Shown here piece by piece: positions 43,846 through 52,751 of a stretch of 64,000 nt of DNA. How positions within the stretch are numbered: the stretch's first letter is position 1; each line of letters starts with the position of its first letter. The stretch is taken from assembly GCF_020991275.1 (NCBI RefSeq), contig NZ_JAJLQY010000011.1, forward strand, positions 62,001 to 126,000, given 5' to 3'. Position numbers and translations under genes: made by a program. The DNA is from Actinocorallia sp. API 0066 (lineage in GTDB: Bacteria; Actinomycetota; Actinomycetes; Streptosporangiales; Streptosporangiaceae). The notes beneath the pieces were generated by a model. The model searched no databases and had not been told where the DNA came from. It saw only the letters and a program-made list of their open reading frames with translations.

Positions 43846-44826
43846 TTGCGCATCTTCGCGGTCCCCGTCGGCATCGCCCTCATCGCCGGCGGTCTCGCCT
43901 TCGCCCCGCCCGCCTACGCCGCGGTCGGCACGGCCATCACCATCCGGGTGGACGAGGCGCCGAAGTACATCGGCGACTCGGTCACCGTCAGCGGCAAGCT
44001 CACCCGCACCGGCGGCGCCGCGCTGCCCAGCCGGGACATCCTCGTGAACGTCGCGGGCAAACGCACCATCGTCAGGACGAACACGCAGGGCCTGTACATC
44101 GCCGAACTCGTGGTGCCGCGCAGTGGCGCGTACACCGCCGAGTACCTCGGTGACACCGCCTACGACGAGTCCACCCGGGCGACGCCCTACTACCCCGTCC
44201 ACTACCGGACGGGCATCGACGAGTTCACGGCCTCGCCCAAGCCCGTCGCGCAGAACAAGCCGGTGAACATCGCGGGCCGCGCCTTCCGGGTCGGCCTGAA
44301 GGGCAAGGAGGCGCTCACCGGCGCTTCCGTCGACCTGCACTTCTCCGGCGACGGCAAGAACTGGAGCTACGTCGGCACCTCCGCCCTCGACGCCAAGGGC
44401 AGGTTCCGCTTCGCCCCGACCGTAGCCCAGGACGGCACCTGGTACGTCGTCCTGGAAGCCAACCCCACCCCCGACGGCTGGACCCGAACCCAACGCTCCG
44501 TCTGGATCGACTCCCGCTACCCAACCCGCCTCTCGGTCGCCGCCACCCCCAAGAACGTCAAGAAAAACGCCAAGGTCCGCCTACACGGCGCCCTCGGCCA
44601 CCGCGTAGACGGAGTGTGGCGCCCTCTAGGCAAGGTCCGCGTCACCGTCTACTTCAAGCCCAAGGGCGGCAAGTGGCGCTCCCAGGGCACCGCCTGGGTC
44701 TCCGCCAACGGCAAGTACAGCAAAAAGTTCAAAACCCCCCGCGACGGCTGGTGGCGCACCGTGTACCAGGGCAACGGCGCCAACTTCAAGGTCACCAGCA
44801 AGAACGTCTGGGTGAACGTCCTCTAA
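43846..44826 (+). CDS. Secreted protein with Ig-like/bacterial beta-sandwich domains
   Basis: 326 residues from TTG 43846, just after a GGAGG site. A signal peptide ([20 protein letters not shown], cleavage at AYA-AVG) is followed by repeated beta-rich segments: [13 protein letters not shown], then [12 protein letters not shown] and [19 protein letters not shown], each similar to the others and to domains that carry surface or matrix proteins. No catalytic motif and no anchor are seen. The Lys-rich C-terminal half ([20 protein letters not shown]) may bind a polyanion. Function unknown. Confidence 0.78.
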   Translation: MRIFAVPVGIALIAGGLAFAPPAYAAVGTAITIRVDEAPKYIGDSVTVSGKLTRTGGAALPSRDILVNVAGKRTIVRTNTQGLYIAELVVPRSGAYTAEYLGDTAYDESTRATPYYPVHYRTGIDEFTASPKPVAQNKPVNIAGRAFRVGLKGKEALTGASVDLHFSGDGKNWSYVGTSALDAKGRFRFAPTVAQDGTWYVVLEANPTPDGWTRTQRSVWIDSRYPTRLSVAATPKNVKKNAKVRLHGALGHRVDGVWRPLGKVRVTVYFKPKGGKWRSQGTAWVSANGKYSKKFKTPRDGWWRTVYQGNGANFKVTSKNVWVNVL

Positions 44827-44835
44827 CCCCCGACC

Positions 44836-44870
44836 CCGGGAGGCGGATCGGCGCGCGACCCGCCTCCCGG
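44836..44870 (+). terminator. Hairpin terminator after the secreted-protein gene
   Basis: Perfect 11-bp stem CCGGGAGGCGG / CCGCCTCCCGG, 13-base loop, ten bases after the stop; no T-run. Confidence 0.7.
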
Positions 44871-44924
44871 CCCTCGGGCGCCTCCCGGGCCCGACTTCGC
44901 CGGGAGCGCCCGATCCCGCGACCC

Positions 44925-44933
44925 TGTGGATAA
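44925..44933 (-). promoter_or_regulatory. Isolated DnaA box upstream of serS
   Basis: TGTGGATAA is the complement of the consensus TTATCCACA and lies 42 bases ahead of serS. Confidence 0.5.
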
Positions 44934-44974
44934 CTCGACGCGGCTGGGGGGTGGGGGGCGATAACCTCGGGGTT

Positions 44975-46231
44975 GTGATTGATCTGCGAGCCCTTCGAGA
45001 TGATCCCGAGCGTGTGCGTGTGTCGCAGCGTGCGCGGGGTGAGGACGCGGCGGTTGTCGACTCTTTGTTGGGGTTGGACGAGCGGCGGCGTGCGGCGCTG
45101 ACCAGGTTCGAGCAGTTGCGTGCGGAGCAGAAGAGTTCCGGCAGGCTCGTGTCCAGGGCGCAGGGGGAGGAGAAACAGGAGCTGCTGGCGCGGGCCAAGG
45201 AGCTGGCGCAGGCCGTCAAGGAGGCGGACGCCGAGGCCGACGTGCTCGGGGCGGAGCTTGACGCGCTGCTGCGCTCGGTGCCGAACGTCATCGAAGAAGG
45301 CGCGCCCGCCGGTGGTGAGGACGACTACGTGGTGTTGGAGACCGTCGGGGAGATCCCGTCGTTCGACTTCACCCCGCGCGACCACCTGGAGCTGGGCGAA
45401 CTGCTCGGCGCCATCGACATGGAGCGCGGCGCGAAGGTGTCCGGCTCGCGGTTCTACTTCCTCACCGGCGTCGGCATGCTGCTCCAGTTGGCGCTGCTGA
45501 ACCTGGCGATGGAACAGGCGGTCGCCGCCGGGTTCGTCCCGATGTACGTGCCGGTGCTCGTCAAGCCGGAGACGATGGAGGGCACCGGGTTCCTGGGCAA
45601 CCACGCGCCCGAGGTCTACCACCTGCCCGCCGACGACCTCTACCTCGTCGGCACCGCCGAGGTCGGCCTCGCCGGGTACCACATGAACGAGATCCTGACC
45701 GACCTGCCCAAGCGGTACGCAGGGTGGTCGAGCTGCTTCCGGCGCGAGGCGGGCTCCTACGGCAAGGACACCCGCGGCATCATCCGGGTGCACCAGTTCG
45801 ACAAGCTGGAGATGTTCTCCTACGTCGATCCGGCTGACGCGCACGCCGAGCACCTGCGCCTGCTGGAGTGGGAAAAGGAGATGCTCGCCAAGGTCGAGCT
45901 GCCCTACCGGATCATCGACACCGCCGCGGGCGACCTCGGCTCCAGCGCCGCCCGCAAGTTCGACTGCGAGGCGTGGATCCCCACCCAGGGCACCTACCGG
46001 GAGCTCACCAGCACGTCGAACTGCACGACCTTCCAGTCGCGCCGCCTGTCGATCCGGCACCGGGACGCCGAAGGCAAGCCCCAGCCCGTCGCCACCCTCA
46101 ACGGCACCCTGGCGACGACCCGGTGGATCGTCGCGATCCTGGAGAACCACCAGCAGGCCGACGGCTCCGTCCGGGTGCCCGAGGCGCTGCGCAAGTACCT
46201 GGGCCGCGAGGTGCTGGAACCCGTCCGCTGA
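44975..46231 (+). CDS. serS: Seryl-tRNA synthetase
   Basis: 418 residues from GTG 44975 ([15 protein letters not shown]), of class II. The N-terminal coiled-coil arm (about 25-105) binds the tRNA-Ser variable arm. Motif 2 is [20 protein letters not shown], and motif 3 is [34 protein letters not shown] and [18 protein letters not shown] complete the active site. A tRNA-Ser gene lies 2.5 kb downstream. Confidence 0.97.
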   Translation: MIDLRALRDDPERVRVSQRARGEDAAVVDSLLGLDERRRAALTRFEQLRAEQKSSGRLVSRAQGEEKQELLARAKELAQAVKEADAEADVLGAELDALLRSVPNVIEEGAPAGGEDDYVVLETVGEIPSFDFTPRDHLELGELLGAIDMERGAKVSGSRFYFLTGVGMLLQLALLNLAMEQAVAAGFVPMYVPVLVKPETMEGTGFLGNHAPEVYHLPADDLYLVGTAEVGLAGYHMNEILTDLPKRYAGWSSCFRREAGSYGKDTRGIIRVHQFDKLEMFSYVDPADAHAEHLRLLEWEKEMLAKVELPYRIIDTAAGDLGSSAARKFDCEAWIPTQGTYRELTSTSNCTTFQSRRLSIRHRDAEGKPQPVATLNGTLATTRWIVAILENHQQADGSVRVPEALRKYLGREVLEPVR

Positions 46232-46294
46232 AGAGCGAGCGCTGAGGAACGCGTGCCGTCAGCCGGGCTGTGTTCATCGGCCCGGGTGCCGGGC

Positions 46295-47092
46295 TCAGCG
46301 GCCGTCCAGGAGGTGTTCCAGGACGGCGGCGACGCCGTCGCCGTCGTTGTCGGCGGGGGTGCGGGCCGGGATCGCGGCGAGCACCGCCGGGTGCGCGTTC
46401 GCCATCGCGTACGGGCGGCCCGCCCACGTCAGCATCGGCAGGTCGTTGGGCATGTCGCCGAACGCGACGACGTCCGAGGCGGTGACGCCGCGCGCCGCGC
46501 AGTACTCCTCAAGCGCGGTCGCCTTGGTGACGCCCAGCGCGCTGATCTCCAGCAGCGACCTGCTCGACGCGCGGGTGATCGTCACGAGGTCGCCGACGGC
46601 CTTGGCAGCGTGGCTCATCAGCGCGTCCGGGTCGGCCCCCGGATGCAGCCCGAGCAGCTTGGTCGCCGGACGGGCGATCAGGCCCGTGTCGTCGACGGCC
46701 TCGCCGCCCATCGCGGTGAGATCCCAGCCGCCGCGCTGGTAGCGGGCCTCGAACACGAACCCCTCGCCGTACTCGACGGCGAACCGCAGCTCCGGCAGCT
46801 CCGCCCGCAGCCGGGCGATCACCTCCGCGAGCGTCGCCTCCGGGATCGTCTTGCGGCTCAGGATCCGCTCGGCGCGCAGGTCGTACAGCACCGCGCCGTT
46901 CGCGCAGATCGCCTGCCCTCGGTTGCCGATCGCCTGCGCGACCGCGCTCATCCAGCGCGGCGGACGGCCGGTGACCATGAGCACGGCGAGCCCGGCCGCC
47001 TCGGCGCGGGCCAGTGCCGCCACGGTGCGGGGGGAGACGGAACCGTCCGAGCGGACGAGGGTGCCGTCGAGATCGGTGGCGATGAGCTTCAT
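46295..47092 (-). CDS. HAD-superfamily phosphatase, Cof/type IIB
   Basis: 265 residues from ATG 47092. Motif I LIATDLDGTLVRSDG (nucleophilic Asp), motif II LMVTGRPPRWM, motif III Lys in GVTKATALEEY and motif IV ASDVVAFGDMPNDLPML. The large C2 cap is typical of sugar-phosphate phosphatases. Substrate unknown. Confidence 0.92.
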   Translation of the reverse strand: MKLIATDLDGTLVRSDGSVSPRTVAALARAEAAGLAVLMVTGRPPRWMSAVAQAIGNRGQAICANGAVLYDLRAERILSRKTIPEATLAEVIARLRAELPELRFAVEYGEGFVFEARYQRGGWDLTAMGGEAVDDTGLIARPATKLLGLHPGADPDALMSHAAKAVGDLVTITRASSRSLLEISALGVTKATALEEYCAARGVTASDVVAFGDMPNDLPMLTWAGRPYAMANAHPAVLAAIPARTPADNDGDGVAAVLEHLLDGR

Positions 47093-47142
47093 GGTCCAGC
47101 GCGGGGGCCGCCGCCGTGCGGCCGCGGCCCCCGCGTCACTCC

Positions 47143-47664
47143 TTACAGGTACGGGCCGTTCGTGCCGCGGTCGTCCTCGTGCAGGCCGGGCGGGGCCATG
47201 CCCGCGGGCAGCGCGCGGCGCATCTGCTCCAGCTGTGCCCGCGCGGCCATCTGCTGGGCGAACAGCGTCGTCTGGATGCCGTGGAAGAGGCCCTCCAGCC
47301 AGCCGACGAGCTGGGCCTGGGCGATCCGCAGCTCCGCTTCGCTCGGCACCTCCGTGGCGAACGGCAGTGACAGCCGCTCCAGCTCCTCGACGAGCTCCGG
47401 CGCGAGACCGTCCTCCAGCTCCTTGATCGACGAGGTGTGGATCTCCTTGAGCCGGACCCGGCTCGCCTCGTCCAGCGGGGCGGCCTTGACCTCTTCGAGG
47501 AGCTGCCGGATCATGCCGCCGATCCGCATGACCTTGGCGGGCTGCTCGACCATCTCGGTGAGGGGGCGGTCGTCGTCCCCATCCTTGCCGCCGGCGTCGT
47601 GGGATTCCCCGATCTTGCCGGGTCCGACGATCAGCACGTGCGGCTCCTGCTCCTGTTCGCTCAT
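47143..47664 (-). CDS. bpa: Bacterial proteasome activator (Bpa/PafE)
   Basis: 173 residues from ATG 47664. The DUF2587 core (ADMVEQPAKVMRIGG-type sequence TEMVEQPAKVMRIGGMIRQL, then SSIKELEDGLAPELVEELER, QAQLVGWLEGLFHGIQTTLF) forms the four-helix ring subunit. The C-terminus is GPYL, equivalent to the GQYL tail by which the mycobacterial ring docks on the 20S proteasome core and opens its gate without ATP. The neighbouring quinone oxidoreductase overlaps by four bases. Confidence 0.92.
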   Translation of the reverse strand: MSEQEQEPHVLIVGPGKIGESHDAGGKDGDDDRPLTEMVEQPAKVMRIGGMIRQLLEEVKAAPLDEASRVRLKEIHTSSIKELEDGLAPELVEELERLSLPFATEVPSEAELRIAQAQLVGWLEGLFHGIQTTLFAQQMAARAQLEQMRRALPAGMAPPGLHEDDRGTNGPYL

Positions 47665-48626
47665 GACTCCCCAGTCTCCAACAAGATCTTGCCGAAGTGG
47701 CCACTGTCCTCCAGGACGCGGTGCGCCTCGGCGGCCCGGGACATCGGCACCACCCGGTCCACGACCGGGCGGACGGCCCCGGCTTCGATCAGCGGCCACA
47801 CGTGTTCGCGGACCGAGCTGACGATCCGCGCCTTGTCCTCCAACGAGCGGGCGCGCAGTGAGGTTGCGTGGACCTCGCCACGCCGGGTGAGCAGTTTGCC
47901 GAGGTCGAGTTCGCCGCGGGTGCCGCCCTGCATCCCGATGACCATCAGACGGCCGCCCGTCGCCAGCGCCGTGACGTTCCGGTCGAGGTACTTGGCGCCC
48001 ATGTTGTCGAGGATCACGTCGTACGTGCCGGAGGCGACAAAATCTTCCGTCCGGTAGTCGATCGTGAGGTCGGCGCCGAGCTCACGGCACCGCTTCCCCT
48101 TCTCTGGCGTGCCCACCGTGCAGGCGACGTACGCGCCGGTGGCCTTGGCGAGCTGGATGGCCATCGTGCCGACGCCGCTGCCGCCGCCGTGGACGAGGAA
48201 CCGTTCGCCGTGGCTGAGGCGGCCGTCCAGGAAGACGTTGGACCACACGGTGCAGACGACCTCGGGCAGCGCCGCCGCCTCGACCAGCGAGACGCCCGTG
48301 GGGATGGGGAGGAGCTGGCCCTGGGGGACGGCCACCTTCTCGGCGTAGCCGCCGCCCGTCAGGAGGGCACACGCCTCGTCGCCGACCCGCCAGCCGGTGA
48401 CGCCGGGCCCCACGGCCGTGATCCTTCCGGAGGCTTCGAGGCCGGGGTAGGGCGAGGCGCCGGGAGGAGGGTCGTAGAAGCCCATCCGTTGGAGGACGTC
48501 CGCGCGGTTCACCGCGCTGGCGGCCACCTCCAGCAGGACCTCGCCCTCTCCGGGGACGGGGTCGGGCGCGCCGGTCCAGGTGAGCACCTCGGGGCCGCCC
48601 GGCCCGGTGATGGAGATCGCTTGCAT
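47661..48626 (-). CDS. NAD(P)H:quinone oxidoreductase-family protein (zinc-free MDR)
   Basis: 321 residues. ASAVNRADVLQRMGFYDPPP, then YPGLEASGRITAVGPGVTGW, nucleotide-binding FLVHGGGSGVGTMAIQLAKA, and GGRLMVIGMQGG. The zinc ligands of alcohol dehydrogenases are absent, fitting the QOR/PIG3 branch. Its stop overlaps the bpa start (ATGA), so the two are co-transcribed. Confidence 0.92.
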   Translation of the reverse strand: MQAISITGPGGPEVLTWTGAPDPVPGEGEVLLEVAASAVNRADVLQRMGFYDPPPGASPYPGLEASGRITAVGPGVTGWRVGDEACALLTGGGYAEKVAVPQGQLLPIPTGVSLVEAAALPEVVCTVWSNVFLDGRLSHGERFLVHGGGSGVGTMAIQLAKATGAYVACTVGTPEKGKRCRELGADLTIDYRTEDFVASGTYDVILDNMGAKYLDRNVTALATGGRLMVIGMQGGTRGELDLGKLLTRRGEVHATSLRARSLEDKARIVSSVREHVWPLIEAGAVRPVVDRVVPMSRAAEAHRVLEDSGHFGKILLETGES

Positions 48627-48690
48627 GTCCTCACGCTATCCATCCGCGAGCACGACGGACGCGGGGCCCGCTATCGTGGTGTTCGCCACT

Positions 48691-48780
48691 GGAGGGTTCG
48701 CATAGTGGACGAGTGCAGACGCCTTGAAAGCGTCCGGGCCTTCGCGGGTCCCATGGGTTCGAATCCCATACCCTCCGCCA
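48691..48780 (+). tRNA. tRNA-Ser (anticodon TGA)
   Basis: Acceptor GGAGGGT pairs with ACCCTCC (48770-48776). The anticodon loop CTTGAAA has TGA. A class II variable arm (GGGCCTTCGCGGGTCC region) and T-arm GGGTTCGAATCCC are present. Discriminator G and an encoded CCA end the gene. Accessory genes begin 64 bases beyond, so it may be an integration site. Confidence 0.97.
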
Positions 48781-48843
48781 CCGGAGAAGCCTGCCGACCT
48801 GCGTGAACGCGCAGGTCATGGCCTTTTTGCCGCCTCTGGGTGG

Positions 48844-49572
48844 TCAGTTGTTGAGGATGCGGCGGAGGTAGAGGTCGGGTTTTGTCAGGTAGCGGCGGAA
48901 GTGGTCGGTGAGGGGGAGTTCCTCCCATGAGGAGGGGCGGATGCCGTGCTCTCCCAGTTCCAGGATCTGCGCTCCGGGCAGGGCGGTCAGGACCGGGGAG
49001 TGGGTGGCGCAGATGATCTGTGCTCCGGCGCGGGCGAGGCGGTCCATCTGGGCGATCAGGTTCAGGCAGGAGGTGAATGACAGGGCGGCCTCGGGTTCGT
49101 CCATCAGGTAGAGGCCGGGCCGGGTGACCATGGCGTCCAGGACCGTCATGAGGCCCTCGCCGTGGCTTTGCTCGGTGAGGTCGGCATCCCAGAAGCCGTA
49201 CCTGCCGGAGACGTTCTGGGCGAGATTGAACAGGGTCTCGGCGCGGAGGAAGAAGCCCGCTCGTCTGCTGCGCGGCCCGGTGAGCAGCTTCAGGCCCGCG
49301 CTGGTGAACTCGCCGCGCAGGGCTTGGCCGAGCGGGGTTCGCGCGCCGGTACTCGAGTATCTGGTGCCGGCCTTGCCGCCTTCGGAGCTGATCCCGCACA
49401 GGTCGGCGACGGCCTCGACGAGGGTGGACTTGCCGGAGCCGTTCTCGCCGACGAGGAAGGTGACGGGACGCGGGAGTTCCAGGCCGTCCGCGGCGAGCTG
49501 GGCGACGGGCGGCAGCGTGAAGGGCCATTCCCGTTGCGGGGGGTCGTCCAGGAAGAGGCGGGTCAGGTACAT
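48844..49572 (-). CDS. AAA-family ATPase (ABC/RecF-like)
   Basis: 242 residues. Walker A FLVGENGSGKSTLVEAVADL, Walker B GLYLMDEPEAALS, and the switch His in ICATHSPVLTALP. This is the single-domain ABC/OLD-like ATPase plan often met with a partner protein in defence or regulatory pairs. It overlaps the end of the kinase-like gene by ten bases. Without a nuclease or membrane domain its output is unclear. Confidence 0.85.
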   Translation of the reverse strand: MYLTRLFLDDPPQREWPFTLPPVAQLAADGLELPRPVTFLVGENGSGKSTLVEAVADLCGISSEGGKAGTRYSSTGARTPLGQALRGEFTSAGLKLLTGPRSRRAGFFLRAETLFNLAQNVSGRYGFWDADLTEQSHGEGLMTVLDAMVTRPGLYLMDEPEAALSFTSCLNLIAQMDRLARAGAQIICATHSPVLTALPGAQILELGEHGIRPSSWEELPLTDHFRRYLTKPDLYLRRILNN

Positions 49573-50417
49573 CGGCGGCTTTCCGGGGCGAGGATTTTCT
49601 CGGCCGCTGCGTGGAGCGGTAGCACGAGGTCGGGGTAGTCGCCGTCGCTGGCGCGTCGTAGCAGGTGGCTGATGGCGCACAGTTGGGCGTACTGGCCCTC
49701 GGGCGAGTCCAGGACGTCGGCGAAGACCTGGTGGACGCGGTGTGCGGTCGGCGGGATCAGCAGGCTGTGGCAGTACAGGCTGGCGGCCCCGTATCCGGCA
49801 GGGGCGCGGCCCCAGCTCTCCCAGTCGAGCAGCCACAGCGTCGGCGTGGTGATGTTGGACCATTGCAGGTCCATGTGCTCGGTGGCCCAGGAGGGTTTGA
49901 ACCGCTCGGCCCGGACGCCGAAGAACAGCCGTAGATCGGGGGTGTACCAGCCGGGGTTCTCGCCGCCGCGATGCGTCGGGTGGACGCTGAGGGCGTCCAC
50001 CGCGGCCCGCAGGTCGGCCCACCATGTGTCGGGGGCGGTGAAGGGCGTTCGTAGTTCGGCGGTGGGCGAGCAGGCCCGGTCGGGCACGTAGGTCATCAGT
50101 TCGGCGCGGTCGATCACGTTGTCGTCGTCCCACTCGGTGTGGGCGATCAGGGACGGTTTGCGGATGCCGGGCATGTCGGCGGCGTCCTGGTTGCCGGTCC
50201 AGTCGTCGCTTTCGGTCCATTCCCGGCGTTCGGCGGTGGCCCGCAGCCACAGCCGGGTCCCGTCCTTGGTCGCGGGTGCGCCGATGGTGCGGTCCCGCCA
50301 GCCGAACACCGCCTCCGGGGTGTCGGCGTCCACGCTCACGCCGAGCCGCGCGGCCCCGTCAGCGAGGATCCGCCGCAGAAACCGGCGCTGCCCCGATTCG
50401 CTCTGATCGTCGGACAC
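49563..50417 (-). CDS. APH-like kinase-fold protein
   Basis: 284 residues from GTG 50417, preceded by AAGGAGG at long spacing. The catalytic loop is EHMDLQWSNITTPTLW (H-x-D-L-x-x-x-N) and the metal site WLLDWESWGRAPAGYGAASL, as in aminoglycoside or choline kinases. A normal N-lobe Lys is not obvious. It is coupled to the AAA ATPase at its 3' end, so the two probably work as a pair. The substrate may be a small molecule or a protein. Confidence 0.68.
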   Translation of the reverse strand: MSDDQSESGQRRFLRRILADGAARLGVSVDADTPEAVFGWRDRTIGAPATKDGTRLWLRATAERREWTESDDWTGNQDAADMPGIRKPSLIAHTEWDDDNVIDRAELMTYVPDRACSPTAELRTPFTAPDTWWADLRAAVDALSVHPTHRGGENPGWYTPDLRLFFGVRAERFKPSWATEHMDLQWSNITTPTLWLLDWESWGRAPAGYGAASLYCHSLLIPPTAHRVHQVFADVLDSPEGQYAQLCAISHLLRRASDGDYPDLVLPLHAAAEKILAPESRRCT

Positions 50418-50614
50418 GGCTGGCCACGGCCTCCTTCGATCACCGGGTGGGCCTGCACTGGTTGGGCTTGCAGTTCTTATCAGGGTTGCACAGTGTGTCC
50501 TTCGGATGGCACGGGCCACAGGAGTACTTCGGAGCGCAGTGCTGGGGCTCGCGCTTTCCTGGCCTGGGGAAGTGCGCGCGGCGGTTTCTTGGCCCGGCCT
50601 GACCGAGGAACCGC

Positions 50615-50650
50615 GACGACCCCCGGCAGTGCTCGCTGCTGGGGGTCGTC
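50615..50650 (-). terminator. Terminator hairpin after the DUF397 array
   Basis: 15-bp stem GACGACCCCCGGCAG / CTGCTGGGGGTCGTC with one G-U pair and a 6-base loop, just downstream of the last minus-strand DUF397 gene. Confidence 0.8.
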
Positions 50651-50661
50651 ACGTGCGTTTG

Positions 50662-50859
50662 TCAGGCGAGGTCGCCGGTGCGGATGCGGGCGGTCAAGCG
50701 CGCGAGGTCGTGGCGGGACACGCTGAGGTGGGTCCGCTCGGGGTGCTTGGAGTCTCGGATGCCGACGCGTCCGGCCTCGTGCAGGTCGGCGAGTTCGAGG
50801 CAGGCGTCGTTGCCCGTCGCGCTGTAGGAGGACTTACGCCAGTTGAGTGCCTTGAGCAT
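50662..50859 (-). CDS. DUF397 protein, copy 1
   Basis: 65 residues: LKALNWRKSSYSATGNDACL, then ELADLHEAGRVGIRDSKHPE and LARLTARIRTGD. DUF397 proteins pair with XRE/DUF5753 regulators in whiJ-like loci of actinomycetes. It lies 26 bases after copy 2, and its leader is nearly identical to that of copy 2. Confidence 0.9.
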   Translation of the reverse strand: MLKALNWRKSSYSATGNDACLELADLHEAGRVGIRDSKHPERTHLSVSRHDLARLTARIRTGDLA

Positions 50860-50885
50860 GGCCTGGGCTCCCTGTGTGGTGTGGG

Positions 50886-51086
50886 TCAGGAGTCGAGGTC
50901 GCCGGTGCGGATGCGGGTGGTGAGACGGGCGAAGTTGTGGCGGGGGACGCTGAGGTGGGCGTGTTCGGGGTGCTTGGAGTCGCGGATGGCGACGGCTCCG
51001 GCCTCGTGCAGGTTGGCGAGTTCGACGCAGTTCGGGCCGTCCGGTGTGCTGTGGGACGACTTACGCCAGTTGAGTGCCTTGAGCAT
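50886..51086 (-). CDS. DUF397 protein, copy 2
   Basis: 66 residues from ATG 51086: LKALNWRKSSHSTPDGPNCV, ELANLHEAGAVAIRDSKHPE. Close to copy 1 in protein and in flanking DNA, indicating recent tandem duplication. Confidence 0.9.
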   Translation of the reverse strand: MLKALNWRKSSHSTPDGPNCVELANLHEAGAVAIRDSKHPEHAHLSVPRHNFARLTTRIRTGDLDS

Positions 51087-51112
51087 GGCCTGGGCTCCCT
51101 TTGCGGTGTGGG

Positions 51113-51310
51113 TCAGAGGTCGAGCGCGCCGGTGCGGATGCGGGCGGTGAAGCGCGTGAGGTCGCGGCGGGGCACGCTGAGGTGGGCGAGGTCGGGGTGC
51201 TTGGAGTCCCGGATGCCGACGCGTCCGGCCCCGTGCAGGTCGGCGAGCTCGACGCAGTTCTGGCCGTTCGGTGTGCTGTGGGAGGACTTGCGCCATTGGG
51301 GGTGGGGCAT
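51113..51310 (-). CDS. DUF397 protein, copy 3
   Basis: 65 residues, PHPQWRKSSHSTPNGQNCVE then HGAGRVGIRDSKHPDLAHLS. First of the inner trio, 26 bases before copy 2. Confidence 0.9.
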   Translation of the reverse strand: MPHPQWRKSSHSTPNGQNCVELADLHGAGRVGIRDSKHPDLAHLSVPRRDLTRFTARIRTGALDL

Positions 51311-51488
51311 GGGCTGGACTACTCCTTGAGACCGGAAGGAGAGAGATTCTCGGGGTCAGGGTAATCCGGGGGGTGGAAGGTTGGGTGTTTGGTGGCCGGT
51401 GCAGGTCAGGGGTGGTCGAGCCTGCTAGGTGTTCGATGGGTGTTCGACTAGCTTGGACTTGCTCGTCATGGCCTGGACGGGTGCACGC

Positions 51489-51524
51489 AGCGGCCCCCGG
51501 CAGTCCTAGCTACCGGGGGCCGCT
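51489..51524 (-). terminator. Terminator hairpin between DUF397 copies 4 and 3
   Basis: Perfect 12-bp stem AGCGGCCCCCGG / CCGGGGGCCGCT, 12-base loop. It should end the XRE/DUF397-copy-4 message and separate it from the inner trio. Confidence 0.75.
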
Positions 51525-51533
51525 GGCGTTGGA

Positions 51534-51737
51534 TCAGAGGTCGAGTGATCCCGTGCGGATGCGGGCGGTCAGGCGGCCCAGGTCGCGGCGGGAGACGCTC
51601 AGGTGAGCGAGGTCGGGGTGCTTGGAGTCCCGGATACCGACGCGTCCGGCCTCGTGCAGGTCGGCGAGTTCGACGCAAACATCGTTGCCCGTCGCGCTGT
51701 AGGAGGACTTACGCCACTGGAGACGAGGCTGGTGCAT
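51534..51737 (-). CDS. DUF397 protein, copy 4
   Basis: 67 residues: QPRLQWRKSSYSATGNDVCV, HEAGRVGIRDSKHPDLAHLS. It starts eight bases after the XRE gene stop, so it is the probable cognate partner of that regulator. Confidence 0.9.
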   Translation of the reverse strand: MHQPRLQWRKSSYSATGNDVCVELADLHEAGRVGIRDSKHPDLAHLSVSRRDLGRLTARIRTGSLDL

Positions 51738-51745
51738 GGCCTGGA

Positions 51746-52588
51746 CTACTCCTTGATGATCGCGGTGATGAGCGCCGCTGAGTCCTCTGGGGACAGTGCG
51801 GCGTCTGCGGCTTGCGAGTACACCAACCTACAGCGCCGTACCTGCTCAACGTCCTCGATGTAGTGACCTCCCGGCACGGTTTCGACGTAGACCGTGTCCA
51901 GCTCGATCGGTGAGTCGAACTCGAAGATCACCATGCCGCCCTCACCGAACGTCCGGTAATGGGCGCGCTCGATGGGAATGACCCTGATGTCGATGTTGGG
52001 CCGCTCCGCGTCGGTGAGGAGCCGTTCGAGTTGGCGGCGCATCACCGTGTGGCCGCCGATCGGTCGGCGCAGCACCTCTTCGGTGAGGATGACGTCAAGA
52101 TGCGGCGCTTTCTCCTTGAGAAGGATCGCCTGCCGCGTCAGCCGTGCCTGAAGCCGTAGATCAGTCTTCTTCGGGTCAGGCGACCCTTGCGAAATGAGTT
52201 CCTGCGCGTAGTCCGGCGTCTGGAGGAGGCCGGGGATACCTTCCTTCTGGAGCGCGAGGATCCTGTTGGCCGCGTCTTCCAGGTCGGCGTAGGAACCGCC
52301 GAGGATCTCGCCGAAGGGGACCCACCAGCCGCGTTGGCGGACCTGGCGGGTCAGTTCGAGGAGCGCCAGGCGGAACGCGTGGTCGATGCCGCCGTAAATG
52401 CCGAGGATGCGTGAGACGTCGGAGACCGTCGGGGTCGTGGCCCCCGTCTCGAAGCGATTGAGTTTGGACTTCTGCCAGCCGAGGGTCGCTGCCGCCTGCT
52501 CGGTATTCAGCCCTGTAGGTGCGCGTAGTTTGCGCAGCTCCGACGCTAGTTTCCGCTGACGGACGGTCGGTCCCTGTTCCTTCGCCAT
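51746..52588 (-). CDS. XRE-family regulator with DUF5753 domain (whiJ-like)
   Basis: 280 residues. HTH LRAPTGLNTEQAAATLGWQK then SKLNRFETGATTPTVSDVSR. DUF5753: EGIPGLLQTPDYAQELISQG, LTEEVLRRPIGGHTVMRRQL, RVIPIERAHYRTFGEGGMVI, and YIEDVEQVRRCRLVYSQAAD. Two palindromes lie in the gap to the divergent HATPase gene and are probable operators. Confidence 0.93.
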   Translation of the reverse strand: MAKEQGPTVRQRKLASELRKLRAPTGLNTEQAAATLGWQKSKLNRFETGATTPTVSDVSRILGIYGGIDHAFRLALLELTRQVRQRGWWVPFGEILGGSYADLEDAANRILALQKEGIPGLLQTPDYAQELISQGSPDPKKTDLRLQARLTRQAILLKEKAPHLDVILTEEVLRRPIGGHTVMRRQLERLLTDAERPNIDIRVIPIERAHYRTFGEGGMVIFEFDSPIELDTVYVETVPGGHYIEDVEQVRRCRLVYSQAADAALSPEDSAALITAIIKE

Positions 52589-52630
52589 GGCACAGAGTTT
52601 TCCACGGTCGCGCTGTGTCGCCGCGCCGTG

Positions 52631-52669
52631 TTGGCCAGGTTAGGCCAAGATCAGATGAGAAATCTCATC
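52631..52669. promoter_or_regulatory. Two palindromes in the divergent XRE/HATPase intergenic region
   Basis: TTGGCC-AGGTTA-GGCCAA at 52631-52648 and GATGAGA-AA-TCTCATC at 52654-52669. Both are perfect and lie in the only spacer between the divergent genes, as expected for operators of the XRE regulator. Confidence 0.6.
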
Positions 52670-52751
52670 GCAGACCAGGAAAACCTATTGAACACTGGGT
52701 CTCGACACCGCTGAGAGTAGCGGTCCGACAACGTTAGGGAGTGTGATTGGG

